DNA of 64,000 nucleotides from Hydrocarboniphaga daqingensis (GCF_900129825.1 NZ_FQWZ01000005.1:186001-250000), one strand, 5' to 3'; counted from the stretch's first letter, positions 10,588 to 19,475 are shown. Notes: a model not told the origin generated them from the sequence alone. Translations and numbers: made by a program.

Positions 10588-11246
10588 GCGCGTTTCACGA
10601 CGTCGACTGCGTGCTGTTCGATCTCGACGGCACGCTGGTCGATACCGCGCCTGACCTGGGCGATGCCGCCAACCAGGTGCGGATCGAACTCGGGCTGCCG
10701 CCGCTGCCGGATGCCGGCTATCGTCCGGTGGCCTCGGCCGGTGCGCGCGGCTTGCTGAAAGTCGCGCTGGACATGGCGCCCGATCACCCCGAATACCCGG
10801 TGCGGCGCGACGCGCTGCTGGCGCATTACCGCGCCAACCTGACGCGGCGCTCGCGGCTGTTCCCGGGCATGAATGCGTTTCTGGTGTCGCTGGAGTTGGC
10901 CGGAAAACCCTGGGGCGTGGTCACCAACAAGCCGGCGTTTCTGACCGACCCGCTGATGGCCCAGCTCAAGCTCGACACGCGGGCCGCGTGCTGTGTCAGC
11001 GGCGATCAGGTTCCGCATCCCAAGCCGGCGCCGGACTCGCTGCTGCTGGCCCTGCGCCAGGTCGGGGTCAGCGCGGCGCGCACCGTCTATGTCGGTGACG
11101 ACCGCCGCGATATCGATGCCGCGCGCGCTGCCGGCATCCGCAGCATCGCCGCGGCTTGGGGCTACCTGGGACCGGAAGCCCCGCACACCTGGGGCGCCTA
11201 CGCGCTGGTCGCAGCGCCGTCGGATCTCGCTGCGCTGCTGAGCTGA
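10584..11246 (+). CDS. HAD-IA phosphatase: phosphoglycolate phosphatase or MurNAc-6-phosphate phosphatase (MupP)
   Basis: The 220-residue haloacid-dehalogenase enzyme has motif I FDLDGTLVDTAPDL (nucleophile Asp), motif II WGVVTNKP, Lys in PHPKPAPDS, and motif IV YVGDDRRDI. All catalytic positions are present. Generic annotation would call it Gph, which detoxifies 2-phosphoglycolate. However, in Pseudomonas the gene between ubiG and the yciK-type SDR is MupP, which dephosphorylates N-acetylmuramate 6-phosphate in cell-wall recycling, and this gene has the same position and similar length. The choice is open. Confidence 0.9.
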   Translation: MSAFHDVDCVLFDLDGTLVDTAPDLGDAANQVRIELGLPPLPDAGYRPVASAGARGLLKVALDMAPDHPEYPVRRDALLAHYRANLTRRSRLFPGMNAFLVSLELAGKPWGVVTNKPAFLTDPLMAQLKLDTRAACCVSGDQVPHPKPAPDSLLLALRQVGVSAARTVYVGDDRRDIDAARAAGIRSIAAAWGYLGPEAPHTWGAYALVAAPSDLAALLS

Positions 11247-11321
11247 CCGCGTTTCAACTGCCCCACTTCGGCTGACCCTGATTCCGCAACATCCTCATCA
11301 AACGACGACTACGACCCGCCC

Positions 11322-12092
11322 GTGACCGATTCCGCTCTCCTGAAGCCTCCCGCCGACTATCAGCCGCCCGAAGGCGCATTCAAGGACCGTGTGATTCTGA
11401 TCACCGGCGCCAGCGGCGGCCTCGGCTCGGCCGCATCGATCGCGCTGGCGCGACTCGGGGCCACCGTCGTGCTGGTCGGCCGCAGCGTACCCAAGCTCGA
11501 AAAGCTGTACGACCAGATCGAAGCAGCGGGCGGCGCGCAGCCGGCGATCGTACCGCTGAACCTGATGACCGCGACCTGGGCCGCTTACGACGAGTTGGCC
11601 GCGACGATCGAGCGCGAATTCGGTCGGCTCGACGGCCTGCTGCATGCCGCCGCGCACTTCAAGAACTTCACCCGGCTCGAAGACCAGGAGCCGCGCGACT
11701 GGATGGACAGCCTGCAGATCAATCTGACCGCGCCGTACACGCTGACGCGGCTATGTCTGCCGTTGCTGCGTCAGTCGCAGGATGCGTCCGTGGTCTGGGT
11801 CAGCGACGATGGCGGCCGTGCGCCCAAGCCGTTCCAGGCCGCCTACGGCGTCACCAAGAGCGCAGCGGAAACGATGTTCCGCAGCTGGGGCATGGAGCTG
11901 GAAGCCGAGTCGCGCGAAGGCAGCGGCTTGCGCTTGAACACCTGGCACCCCGGCCCGATGAGCACGATGATCCGCGGCAAGGGCTTTGCCAGCGAATCGC
12001 TGACGCCCGTTTCCCCGCCTGAACGCGTGGTCCCTGCACTGCTGTGGCTGCTCGGCCCTGCCAGCCGCGGCATCACCGGCCGCGCGCTGTAA
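11322..12092 (+). CDS. yciK: YciK-type short-chain dehydrogenase/reductase
   Basis: 256 residues from a GTG start at 11322. It has the Rossmann motif ITGASGGLGSAASIALA (TGxxxGxG), the catalytic triad Ser in WVSDDGG and the YGVTK motif (YxxxK). The N-terminal extension LLKPPADYQPPEGAFKDRV is typical of YciK proteins. Substrate is unknown for the family. It follows ubiG and the HAD phosphatase after a 75-base gap, a common order in pseudomonads. Confidence 0.9.
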   Translation: MTDSALLKPPADYQPPEGAFKDRVILITGASGGLGSAASIALARLGATVVLVGRSVPKLEKLYDQIEAAGGAQPAIVPLNLMTATWAAYDELAATIEREFGRLDGLLHAAAHFKNFTRLEDQEPRDWMDSLQINLTAPYTLTRLCLPLLRQSQDASVVWVSDDGGRAPKPFQAAYGVTKSAAETMFRSWGMELEAESREGSGLRLNTWHPGPMSTMIRGKGFASESLTPVSPPERVVPALLWLLGPASRGITGRAL

Positions 12093-12213
12093 GCATCGCG
12101 CCAACGGTGGCGGCTGGCAGATTCGACAGCCGCTGAACGCGATTCCGGCTTGGCGTGATATCTGCTGCGGGCTTACAGCATCTGGCGCACGCCGCCGATG
12201 ACGGATCTGACCT

Positions 12214-13020
12214 GTGGCATTCGCCGCCTCTGCGCCAAGCGGGTTTGCAGCACCGGGCACTGCACCGCGCCGCCCTTCGATCGCCGGCCTGACACTGGTC
12301 GTGCTGCTGCACGTCGCGGTGGTGCTGCTGCTGTTGCAGCACAGCGAGCGAGCCCCGGTCGCGCGTGATCGCGAGCCGGTCAGCGAGCGGCTGATGACGG
12401 TGTTTACGATCGCCGCGCCCACGGCAGCCGACATCCGTCCGGCAACGCCTCCGGCAATGCCGGCACGCCCCGATCGCCCGAAGCCGATCGTTCGCCGCTC
12501 CAAACCCACGCCGAGTCCACCAAAGCCGACAGCACTGACCGCGCCCGCGCCAGTGGCGCTTGCCGCGCCCGCTACCGCGGAGCCGCCGCCGGCTGATGTA
12601 GCGGCATCCGATACGCCGGCACCACCGGCATCAACGAGCGCAGCCGCCGCACCGGCGAGCCGCGAACCGGCGCCCGGCGAGATCGGCGCGCAGCGAACCA
12701 CGCTCAGCGATGGCGAGACCGACCGCCTCGCCCGCCAGTACGCGGGCGTGATCAGCCGCACGATCAGTTCCAGTCAGAAATGGCCGCTGATGTCGCGGCA
12801 GCACGGCGAAACCGGCACCGCTTGGGTGCGGCTCAAACTGGCACGCGACGGACGCGTGATCGACGCGACGCTGATCCGGCCGACCGGCTATCCGCGGCTC
12901 GACGAGGAAGCGCGCGCCGTGATTTTTCGTATCGGCCGCTTCATGCCGGTGCCGTCAAGGCTGCGTCCGGATCAGGAGTATCTGTTGCTCGACCAGCCGA
13001 TGCGCTTCGGCCCGGCCTGA
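12214..13020 (+). CDS. TonB-like energy transducer protein
   Basis: 268 residues from a GTG start. One membrane segment near the N-terminus (about 25-42, LTLVVLLHVAVVLLLLQH) is followed by a long Pro/Ala-rich spacer (about 70-160) and a C-terminal domain that includes RQYAGVISRTISSSQKWP, TGTAWVRLKLARDGRVIDA and YPRLDEEARAVI. This is the TonB_C pattern: energy from ExbBD is passed to outer-membrane receptors through a periplasm-spanning linker. No exbB/exbD or receptor gene is adjacent, so its partners are elsewhere. TolA or a stand-alone TonB paralogue are the alternatives. Confidence 0.82.
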   Translation: MAFAASAPSGFAAPGTAPRRPSIAGLTLVVLLHVAVVLLLLQHSERAPVARDREPVSERLMTVFTIAAPTAADIRPATPPAMPARPDRPKPIVRRSKPTPSPPKPTALTAPAPVALAAPATAEPPPADVAASDTPAPPASTSAAAAPASREPAPGEIGAQRTTLSDGETDRLARQYAGVISRTISSSQKWPLMSRQHGETGTAWVRLKLARDGRVIDATLIRPTGYPRLDEEARAVIFRIGRFMPVPSRLRPDQEYLLLDQPMRFGPA

Positions 13021-13106
13021 GCGCGGCGCGCAGCCGGCGTCGCCTCAACGCGCCGGCAAGGCCTGCGCGGTTTACGGCATCGACATCAACGCCGCTTGCG
13101 CACGCC

Positions 13107-14702
13107 TTACTTGCGCCGCGGCGGCCCCTTGCGCGCGGCGGGCTTCGACGGCTTGGCCGGACCGTCGCTGCGACGCGGTCCACGGCCGGCATCCGGTTTG
13201 GCCGAGCGCGGTGCCGATGCAGGGGCAGACCGCGTCGAAGGCCGCGCGTCCGCAGCGCGTGACGCGCCGTCGCGACGCGGCTTGCCGCCCGGCGCCGCAG
13301 CGCGCGGCGATCCCGACGCCGGGCGGGCATCGGTACGCGAACCCGCTCGCGGCGATGCGCGCTGGCCGTCGCCGCGGTCCGCACCCCGAGCGCCTGCGGG
13401 CTTGGCGCCGCGCGCATCCGCACGCGGACCCGACTTGCGCGGTGCCGAAGCCTCGCTGCGGTAGCCGGCACCCGCGCCGGCATCCGGCCGGCGCGCGCTG
13501 CGCGACTCGGGACGCGCATCATCACGCGCGGCACGGCGCGGCTCGCTGCGCGCATCCGCACGCGGACCCGACTTGCGCGGTGCCGAAGCGTCGCTGCGGT
13601 AGCCGGCACCCGCGCCGGCATCCGGCCGGCGACTGCTGCGCGACTCGGGACGCGCATCGTCACGCGCTGCACGGCGCGGCTCGGCGCGCGATGCAGCGCG
13701 CGGGCCCGCCGCTGCTTCGCGGCGACGCTCAATGGGGGAATCGCTGGAACGGCCCGGCCTTGACGAGGGCTTGCGGGCGGCGCCGGCGCCATCGTCGCCA
13801 CGATCAAAGAATTCGCGCTTGCGCTCGGCTTCGGCCGCAGCGCGCGGCGAGCGACGCCGCAGCGGCGGCTGCGGACGCGCGTCGGCTTCGGGCATCGGCT
13901 TGCGGCGCGGCGCCGCCGCCTTCTTGCTGGTCGCGCGCACGGCCTTGGCTTCGTCGGCCATGTCGACGGCTTCGAGCAGCGCTTGCAGTTCTTCGGCCGT
14001 GGCCTCGCGGCAGCTGCCGCTCTTGATGCCGCGACCCAGTGTGATCGGGCCATAAGCGACACGCATCAGGCGGCTGACTTGCAGATTCTGCGATTCAAAC
14101 AGCCGCCGCACGACGCGATTGCGGCCCTGCTTGACGGTGACCGTCCACCAGCGATTGGCCGAATCGTCGTCGTCGGTTTCGTTGGCGCCAGCGACGATGG
14201 TTTCAAACTTCGCAAAGCCGTCTTCGAGCGTCACGCCGGTGCGCAAGCGCTGCAGCACGGCGTCGTCGATCGTGCCCAGCACGCGGACCGCGTATTCGCG
14301 CCGCATCTCGAAGCTCGGGTGCATCAGCCGCCGCGCCAACTCGCCGTCGTTGGTCAACAGCAACAGGCCGGAGGTATTGATGTCGAGACGGCCGATCGCA
14401 ATCCAGCGGCCCGAGCTGAGCTCCGGCAGCTTGCGGAACACGGTCTTGCGGCCTTCGGGATCGTCGCGCGTGACCAACTCGCCGACCCGCTTGCGGTACA
14501 GCAGCACCCGCGCCGGCTCGGCCTTGCGGCTCAGCGACACCAACCGTGAATCGACACGAACATGATCGTTGTGGTCGATCCGCTGGCCGGCTTCGGCCGG
14601 ACGCCCGTTCACGGTCACCCGGCCTTCGGCGATCATCGTCTCGACGGCGCGGCGCGATGCAATACCGGCCGTAGCGAGCAGTTTCTGAATACGTTCCGAC
14701 AT
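13107..14702 (-). CDS. rluB: 23S rRNA pseudouridine(2605) synthase with long repetitive tail
   Basis: Residues 1-250 are a full RsuA/RluB/E/F-family enzyme: an N-terminal S4 RNA-binding domain (ERIQKLLATAGIASRRAVE) and the catalytic domain with Asp107 in GRLDINTSGLLLLTNDGE. It modifies U2605 of 23S rRNA by family analogy and by its place after scpB. Residues from about 255 to 531 form a basic, disordered tail rich in Arg, Ala, Pro, Ser and Asp that contains a 46-residue tandem repeat. E. coli RluB is about 290 residues, so this protein is nearly twice as long. Such tails occur in RluB proteins of GC-rich bacteria and probably add RNA affinity. Confidence 0.93.
   Translation of the reverse strand: MSERIQKLLATAGIASRRAVETMIAEGRVTVNGRPAEAGQRIDHNDHVRVDSRLVSLSRKAEPARVLLYRKRVGELVTRDDPEGRKTVFRKLPELSSGRWIAIGRLDINTSGLLLLTNDGELARRLMHPSFEMRREYAVRVLGTIDDAVLQRLRTGVTLEDGFAKFETIVAGANETDDDDSANRWWTVTVKQGRNRVVRRLFESQNLQVSRLMRVAYGPITLGRGIKSGSCREATAEELQALLEAVDMADEAKAVRATSKKAAAPRRKPMPEADARPQPPLRRRSPRAAAEAERKREFFDRGDDGAGAARKPSSRPGRSSDSPIERRREAAAGPRAASRAEPRRAARDDARPESRSSRRPDAGAGAGYRSDASAPRKSGPRADARSEPRRAARDDARPESRSARRPDAGAGAGYRSEASAPRKSGPRADARGAKPAGARGADRGDGQRASPRAGSRTDARPASGSPRAAAPGGKPRRDGASRAADARPSTRSAPASAPRSAKPDAGRGPRRSDGPAKPSKPAARKGPPRRK
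13414..13689. repeat. Two-copy 138-bp tandem repeat inside rluB
   Basis: The block 13414-13551 is repeated almost exactly at 13552-13689, with only scattered base differences. The period of 138 bp is 46 codons, so the reading frame of rluB is kept. Each copy encodes a unit containing RRPDAGAGAGYRS and SAPRKSGPRADAR. Single-base divergence between copies shows that the duplication is not brand new, but the length may vary between strains. Confidence 0.9.
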
Positions 14703-14704
14703 GC

Positions 14705-15616
14705 TTAACCCCGGGATTCTTCGTCCGGCGGTGCGGCTGCACCGTCGCTTGCTGCATCGTGTGCCGCGTCGTCGCCGGCAGGTTCGGCACCGGTATCGCC
14801 TGCATCGGCGTGCGCACCGGCGTTGCCGTCGGCGGCGAGATCGTCGGCCGGCCGGGCGCGAGGCGCGTCGATACCGTCAGCGAGCGTGTCGCCTTCCACG
14901 GCGTCGTCGTCGGACGCAGGCTCACCGATATCCGGCAACTCGCCGGCCAGCTGCGCCAGCGCGGCGTCGAGCTGGTTCAGGTCTTTGATCTCGGGCAGCG
15001 ACGGCAGCTGGTCGAGCGACTTCAGATTGAAGTCGTCGAGAAACTGCGGCGTCGTGCCGAACAGCGCCGGGCGGCCCGGCACTTCCTTGACGCCGAGTTC
15101 GCGCACCCAGCCGCGCTCCAGCAGCGTGCGCAAAATGTTGCTGGACACTTGTACGCCGCGGACTTCTTCGATTTCGCCGCGCGTGATCGGCTGGCGATAG
15201 CAGATCAAGGCCAGCGTTTCGAGCAGCGCGCGCGAGAACCGCTGCGGCTTTTCCTGCCACAGCCGCGCGACCCACTCGGCATATTCGCTGCGCACCTGGA
15301 TCCGAAAGCCGCTGGCGACTTCGACCAGCTCCGACGCGCGGCCGTCGAGCCGCTGGCCGAGGCGGTCGAGCGCATCGCGCAGGTCTTTGCGGGCAACGCC
15401 GAGGTCGTCGCCGAGCAGACGGTGAAGCTGGTCGATCGATAGCGGCTGGTCGGACGCGAGCAGCAGCGCTTCAATGATCTTCTCCAGCAGCTCGGCCGAT
15501 GCGGCGCTGACCGGCTCGATCGCATTGGCGCTGGCAACGGCGGCGACGGCGGTGTCCGAGTCGGAACCAGCGTCCGGCGTCGGCAGGGATTCGGGGGTGT
15601 CGTTCGGATCAGTCAT
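14705..15616 (-). CDS. scpB: Segregation and condensation protein B
   Basis: Winged-helix (kite) subunit that binds ScpA and works with SMC in chromosome condensation. The core is at about 40-205 (LLEKIIEALLLASDQPLSIDQL, then ETLALICYRQPITRGEIEEVRG, GRPALFGTTPQFLDDF). After it come about 100 acidic residues (Asp/Glu/Ala/Gly), which is longer than usual. It overlaps scpA by 8 bases and ends 2 bases before rluB begins, so the three are one operon. A full smc gene lies at 32660-36217. Confidence 0.96.
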   Translation of the reverse strand: MTDPNDTPESLPTPDAGSDSDTAVAAVASANAIEPVSAASAELLEKIIEALLLASDQPLSIDQLHRLLGDDLGVARKDLRDALDRLGQRLDGRASELVEVASGFRIQVRSEYAEWVARLWQEKPQRFSRALLETLALICYRQPITRGEIEEVRGVQVSSNILRTLLERGWVRELGVKEVPGRPALFGTTPQFLDDFNLKSLDQLPSLPEIKDLNQLDAALAQLAGELPDIGEPASDDDAVEGDTLADGIDAPRARPADDLAADGNAGAHADAGDTGAEPAGDDAAHDAASDGAAAPPDEESRG

Positions 15617-16484
15617 CGACCGCTTCCTCGATCGCGGCGTGGGACACCGGGCGCCCGGTGTCGATCATGATGTCGGTGAAAGGGCCGTCCTGGACCAGAT
15701 CGATTGCGGACAGCTTGACCAGCTCCAGAATCGCCAACAGGCAGACGACGACGCCGGCGCGACCCTCGGCCGGATCGACCAGCTCGATGAAGCGCTTCGG
15801 GCCGGTCTGCACCAGCGTCAGCAGACGCGTCATGCGCTCGCGCACCGACAGCGGCTCGCGCGTGACCTGGTGGCGGGTGAACAGCGCCGCGCGCGTCATC
15901 ACGTCGCGAAACGCCAGCAGCAGTTCGCGCAGATTCGGCTGCACCATCGGCACGACGGTCGGAATCGAGTCGGGCTTGGCCGAAGCCCGGTACAGTTCGC
16001 GCCCCATTCGCGGCAGGCCGTCGAGCTGCTCGGCCGCGGTCTTGAAGCGTTCGTATTCCTGCAGACGGCGCACCAGCTCCATCCGCGGATCGCCCTGCTC
16101 TTCTTCGGCTTCGATCGGGCGCGGCAGCAGAATCCGCGACTTGATCTCGGCCAGCAGCGCGGCCATCAGCAGGTACTCGGCTGCCAGTTCCAGCCGCAGC
16201 TCCTGCATCATCGCGATGTACTGCAGGTACTGCTGGGTGATCTTCAGGACCGGAATATCGAGGATGTTCAGGTTCTGCCGACGGATCAGATACAGCAACA
16301 GGTCGAGCGGCCCTTCGAACGCTTCCAGGAACACCTGGAGCGCATCGGGCGGGATGTACAAGTCCTCGGGCAGCTTGTCGAGCGCCTGTCCGTTGACCTT
16401 GGGACGCTTGTCCGGTGCCAGGCCGGCCGGCACGAGGCCCGCTTCGGCATCGACCTCGGTGGCGTCGGCAACCGTGTCGCTCAT
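15609..16484 (-). CDS. scpA: Segregation and condensation protein A
   Basis: Kleisin subunit of the SMC-ScpAB complex, 291 residues. The N-terminal kleisin domain is seen in VFLEAFEGPLDLLLYLIRRQ, followed by YLLMAALLAEIKSRILLP and the C-terminal winged helix ending FTDIMI. An N-terminal extension of about 40 residues precedes the conserved part. The start overlaps the trpS stop (ATGA). Confidence 0.97.
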   Translation of the reverse strand: MSDTVADATEVDAEAGLVPAGLAPDKRPKVNGQALDKLPEDLYIPPDALQVFLEAFEGPLDLLLYLIRRQNLNILDIPVLKITQQYLQYIAMMQELRLELAAEYLLMAALLAEIKSRILLPRPIEAEEEQGDPRMELVRRLQEYERFKTAAEQLDGLPRMGRELYRASAKPDSIPTVVPMVQPNLRELLLAFRDVMTRAALFTRHQVTREPLSVRERMTRLLTLVQTGPKRFIELVDPAEGRAGVVVCLLAILELVKLSAIDLVQDGPFTDIMIDTGRPVSHAAIEEAVDD

Positions 16485-17485
16485 TGCGGGATGAAGCCCA
16501 GCACGTCATGGACCTGGCGCAGCGTGGTGTCGGCCTTGACCGAGGCGCGTTCAGCGCCGTCGCGCAGCACGCGGCGCAGCCCGTCGACGTCTTCGCGCAG
16601 GGCGCGGTAGCGCTGCTGCACCGGCTCCAGACAGCCGACGACGGCATCGGCCACCGCCTGCTTGAACTTGCCGTAGCCCTGGCCGTTGTAGCGCTCGGCA
16701 ATCGCTTCGAAGCTCTCGCCGCTGGTGGCAGCCAGGATCGACATCAAATTGCTGACGCCGGGCTTCTCGCCCAGATCAAAGCGCACCTCGTTGCCCAGGT
16801 CGGTTACGGCGCGCTTGAGCTTGCGGACGATCACGTCGGGCTCGTCGAGCAGGTACAGCGCGTTGGTCGGAGCGTCGTCCGACTTGCTCATCTTCTTGGT
16901 CGGCTCCTGCAGGCCCATGATGCGCGCGCCCACCGGCGGGATCATCGGCTCGGGCACCGTGAACACGTTGCCGTACAGATTGTTGAAGCGCTGCGCGATA
17001 TCGCGGGTCAGTTCCAGGTGCTGCTTCTGGTCGTCACCGACCGGCACCGCCTTGGCCTGGTAAAGCAGGATGTCGGCGGCCATCAGCACCGGGTAATCGA
17101 ACAGGCCCGCGTTGATGTTGTCGACGTGCTTGGCGCTCTTGTCCTTGAACTGGGTCATCCGGTTCAGTTCGCCCATCTGCGTGTAGCAGTTCAGCACCCA
17201 GCTCAGCCGCGCGTGAGCCGGCACGTGGCTCTGCACGAACAGCACGTTGTCGGCCGGGTCCAGACCACAGGCGATGTACAGCGCCAGGAACTCATAGCAA
17301 CGCTCGCGCAGCTGCACCGGGTCCTGCCGCACGGTGATCGCATGCAGGTCGACCAGCATGTAGTAGCAGTCGTACTGAGCCGATAGCGGCACCCAGTTCT
17401 TGATCGCGCCCAGATAGTTGCCCAGCGTGAGGCGGCCGGAGGGCTGGATGCCAGAGAGGACGATGGGACGCGCGGTCGTGGTCAT
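16481..17485 (-). CDS. trpS: Tryptophan--tRNA ligase
   Basis: Class Ic aminoacyl-tRNA synthetase of 334 residues that charges tRNA-Trp. The HIGH-type motif is in SGIQPSGRLTLGNYLGA and the KMSKS loop is KKMSKSDD. AADILLYQAKAVPVGDDQKQH is the typical Trp/ATP-site segment. It leads the trpS-scpA-scpB-rluB run, an order known in other gammaproteobacteria. Confidence 0.98.
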   Translation of the reverse strand: MTTTARPIVLSGIQPSGRLTLGNYLGAIKNWVPLSAQYDCYYMLVDLHAITVRQDPVQLRERCYEFLALYIACGLDPADNVLFVQSHVPAHARLSWVLNCYTQMGELNRMTQFKDKSAKHVDNINAGLFDYPVLMAADILLYQAKAVPVGDDQKQHLELTRDIAQRFNNLYGNVFTVPEPMIPPVGARIMGLQEPTKKMSKSDDAPTNALYLLDEPDVIVRKLKRAVTDLGNEVRFDLGEKPGVSNLMSILAATSGESFEAIAERYNGQGYGKFKQAVADAVVGCLEPVQQRYRALREDVDGLRRVLRDGAERASVKADTTLRQVHDVLGFIPQ

Positions 17486-17513
17486 GCGGACGAATTACGA
17501 AGGGAGAACGGGC

Positions 17514-18185
17514 TTACAGCAGCGACGAGAAGTCGATGCCGAAGGCGGCGAACAACAGGCCTTGGGCGATCACCAGCGGCCAGAACAGCAGCTCACGGAA
17601 TGCTGGCAACAAAAACAGCGCGACAAGGATAAAGAAGCAGTAGGGCTCGATGCGCGCTAGCGACTGCGCCTGCGGGGGCGGCAGCAAGCCGATCAGCACA
17701 CGACCGGCATCCAGCGGCGGCAGCGGGATCAGGTTCAGCACGAACAGCGACAGGTTGATCGACACGCCGGCGATCGACATGTAGCGCAAGCCCATCCAGA
17801 CCCCCGGGGCCTCGCCCGCTTCCAGCGCGATCCGCAGCAGCAGCGTCCAGCCGATGGCCATCGCCAGATTGGCGCCCAAGCCGGCCAGTGCGACGAGTGC
17901 AATGCCGCGCCGCGGCTGGCGCATGCGCGAGAAATTGACCGGGATCGGCTTGGGCCAGCCCATCAGAAAACCGCCGAGACTGATCAGCAACGCCGGGATC
18001 ACGACGGTGCCCAGCGGATCGACATGGCGCAGCGGATTGAACGACAGCCGGCCCATCTGCGTGGCCGTGTCGTCGCCCTGCGCCCGCGCCGCATAGGCGT
18101 GGGCGACTTCGCGCAGCGTGATCGCGAACAGTACCGGCAGTGCCCAGATCGCCAACTTCTGGAGCAGGCTCAAATCAGAATCCAT
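17514..18185 (-). CDS. Site-2 protease (M50)-family membrane protein with altered active site
   Basis: I set the start at ATG 18185 (MDSDLSLLQK), giving 223 residues with about five membrane segments; the longer frame upstream overlaps yciO. The layout is that of short M50 metalloproteases found upstream of trpS. However, the zinc motif HExxH reads REVAH (Arg25-Glu26-Val-Ala-His29), the usual AGPxAN reads AGLGAN, and LDGGR reads LDAGR, with Asp159 kept. The catalytic Glu, the second His and the Asp ligand remain, but the first His is gone. It may be a pseudoprotease or use a changed metal site. Function is unknown. Confidence 0.85.
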   Translation of the reverse strand: MDSDLSLLQKLAIWALPVLFAITLREVAHAYAARAQGDDTATQMGRLSFNPLRHVDPLGTVVIPALLISLGGFLMGWPKPIPVNFSRMRQPRRGIALVALAGLGANLAMAIGWTLLLRIALEAGEAPGVWMGLRYMSIAGVSINLSLFVLNLIPLPPLDAGRVLIGLLPPPQAQSLARIEPYCFFILVALFLLPAFRELLFWPLVIAQGLLFAAFGIDFSSLL

Positions 18186-18213
18186 CGTCTCTCGGTCTCG
18201 CGGCGTCGGGCGG

Positions 18214-18840
18214 CTATTCGCTGAGCATGCCGTGAACCGGCCCCTTGCCCTGGCGCAGGATGCGGACACTGCCCTCGGACAAGTCGATCACCGTCGTCGG
18301 GTCCAGGCCACAGTTGCCGGCGGTCAGCACGACATCCACTTCGCGCTCGAGCCGGTCTTCGTACTCGTAGGGGTCGCTGACCGGCAGCGACTCCCCTGGG
18401 AACTGCAGTGTGCAGCTGATCAGCGGCTCGCCCAGCGTCGCCAGCAGTGCCTGCGTGACCGCGTTGTCCGGCACGCGGATGCCGATGGTCTTGCGCTTTT
18501 CGTGCGCAACGCGGCGCGGCAGTTCCTTGGTCGCCGCCAGCACGAACGTGTACGGGCCCGGCGTGAATTGCCGCAGCAGCCGGAACTGCCAGTTGTCGAC
18601 CCGCGCATAGGTGGCGATCTCCGACAGGTCGCGGCAGACCAGCGTGAACTGGTGGTCCTTGTCGAACTTGCGGATCTTGCGCAGACGCTCAGCGGCTGCC
18701 TTGTCGTCCAAGTGACAGCCCAAGGCGTAGCAAGAGTCGGTCGGGTACGCGATGACCGCGCCCTGACGGAGATGGACGGCCGCTTGAGCGAGGAGCCTCG
18801 CTTGCGGGTTTTGCGGATGAATGTCGAACCAGTGCGCCAT
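18214..18840 (-). CDS. yciO: YciO/YrdC/Sua5-family protein (putative threonylcarbamoyl-AMP synthase)
   Basis: 208 residues with the dsRNA-binding-like YrdC fold: GAVIAYPTDSCYALGCHL, IRKFDKDHQFTLVCRDLSEI, PGPYTFVLAATKELPR, then TIGIRVPDNAVTQALL. The family makes threonylcarbamoyl-AMP for the t6A modification of tRNAs, but the YciO branch has been reported weak or different from TsaC, so the true role is uncertain. Its stop is 28 bases before the start of the site-2-protease-like gene. Confidence 0.88.
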   Translation of the reverse strand: MAHWFDIHPQNPQARLLAQAAVHLRQGAVIAYPTDSCYALGCHLDDKAAAERLRKIRKFDKDHQFTLVCRDLSEIATYARVDNWQFRLLRQFTPGPYTFVLAATKELPRRVAHEKRKTIGIRVPDNAVTQALLATLGEPLISCTLQFPGESLPVSDPYEYEDRLEREVDVVLTAGNCGLDPTTVIDLSEGSVRILRQGKGPVHGMLSE

Positions 18841-18928
18841 CCTCTATTGTAACCCGCCCGCACCGGAACCAAGGCGCGTCGATGACGATACCAGCGTCCC
18901 GGCCGGCACGACCGATATACTGCGCGCC

Positions 18929-19471
18929 ATGAAAGTACTCGTTGATCTCTTGCCCGCGATCGCCTTCGTCGCGGGCTACCTGATGGGCGACATCTACTTG
19001 GCGACGGTGCTGCTGGTGGTATCGCTGTTCGCTGTCGTCGCGATCTACCGGCTGTGGCTCAAGCAGTGGCACAAGGCGCATATCGCCACGGCGCTGATCG
19101 CGGCCGTGCTCGGCGGCGTCACGCTGTACGTGCACGACCCGGCGTTCATCAAGCTCAAGCCGACGGTCGTCTACGCGCTGTTTTCGCTGGTGCTGCTCGG
19201 CAGTCATGTGTTCGGTGACCGCGTGTTGCTGGCGCGGCTGCCGCAGCAGGCGTTCCGCCTGCCGGATCCGGTCTGGCGCAAGGTCAACTTCGCCTGGGCA
19301 CTGTTCTTCGCCTTCTGCGCGGCGCTGAACTGGTACGTGGCGAATCACTTCGACGAGGCGACCTGGGTCAAGCTCAAAGCGTTCGGTTTCACGGCGCTGA
19401 TGCTGGTGTTCATGCTGGCGCACGCGCCGTTCCTGATGCGCTATCTGCAACCCGACACCGCCAAGGATTGA
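18929..19471 (+). CDS. yciB: Inner membrane-spanning protein YciB (septation protein A)
   Basis: Start at ATG 18929 gives 180 residues beginning MKVLVDLLPAIAFVAGY; the open frame upstream is intergenic. Five or so membrane helices are visible, with the family pattern KPTVVYALFSLVLLGSH and VNFAWALFFAFCAALNWYVA. In E. coli YciB takes part in cell-envelope synthesis and division-site function. It is followed 4 bases later by yciI and then bolA. Confidence 0.95.
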   Translation: MKVLVDLLPAIAFVAGYLMGDIYLATVLLVVSLFAVVAIYRLWLKQWHKAHIATALIAAVLGGVTLYVHDPAFIKLKPTVVYALFSLVLLGSHVFGDRVLLARLPQQAFRLPDPVWRKVNFAWALFFAFCAALNWYVANHFDEATWVKLKAFGFTALMLVFMLAHAPFLMRYLQPDTAKD

Positions 19472-19475
19472 GCCG

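Noticed and set aside
13414-13689. Mobile or integration-related repeat
   Set aside because: The repeat is in frame in rluB, has no terminal inverted repeats and no transposase nearby; it is a coding duplication.
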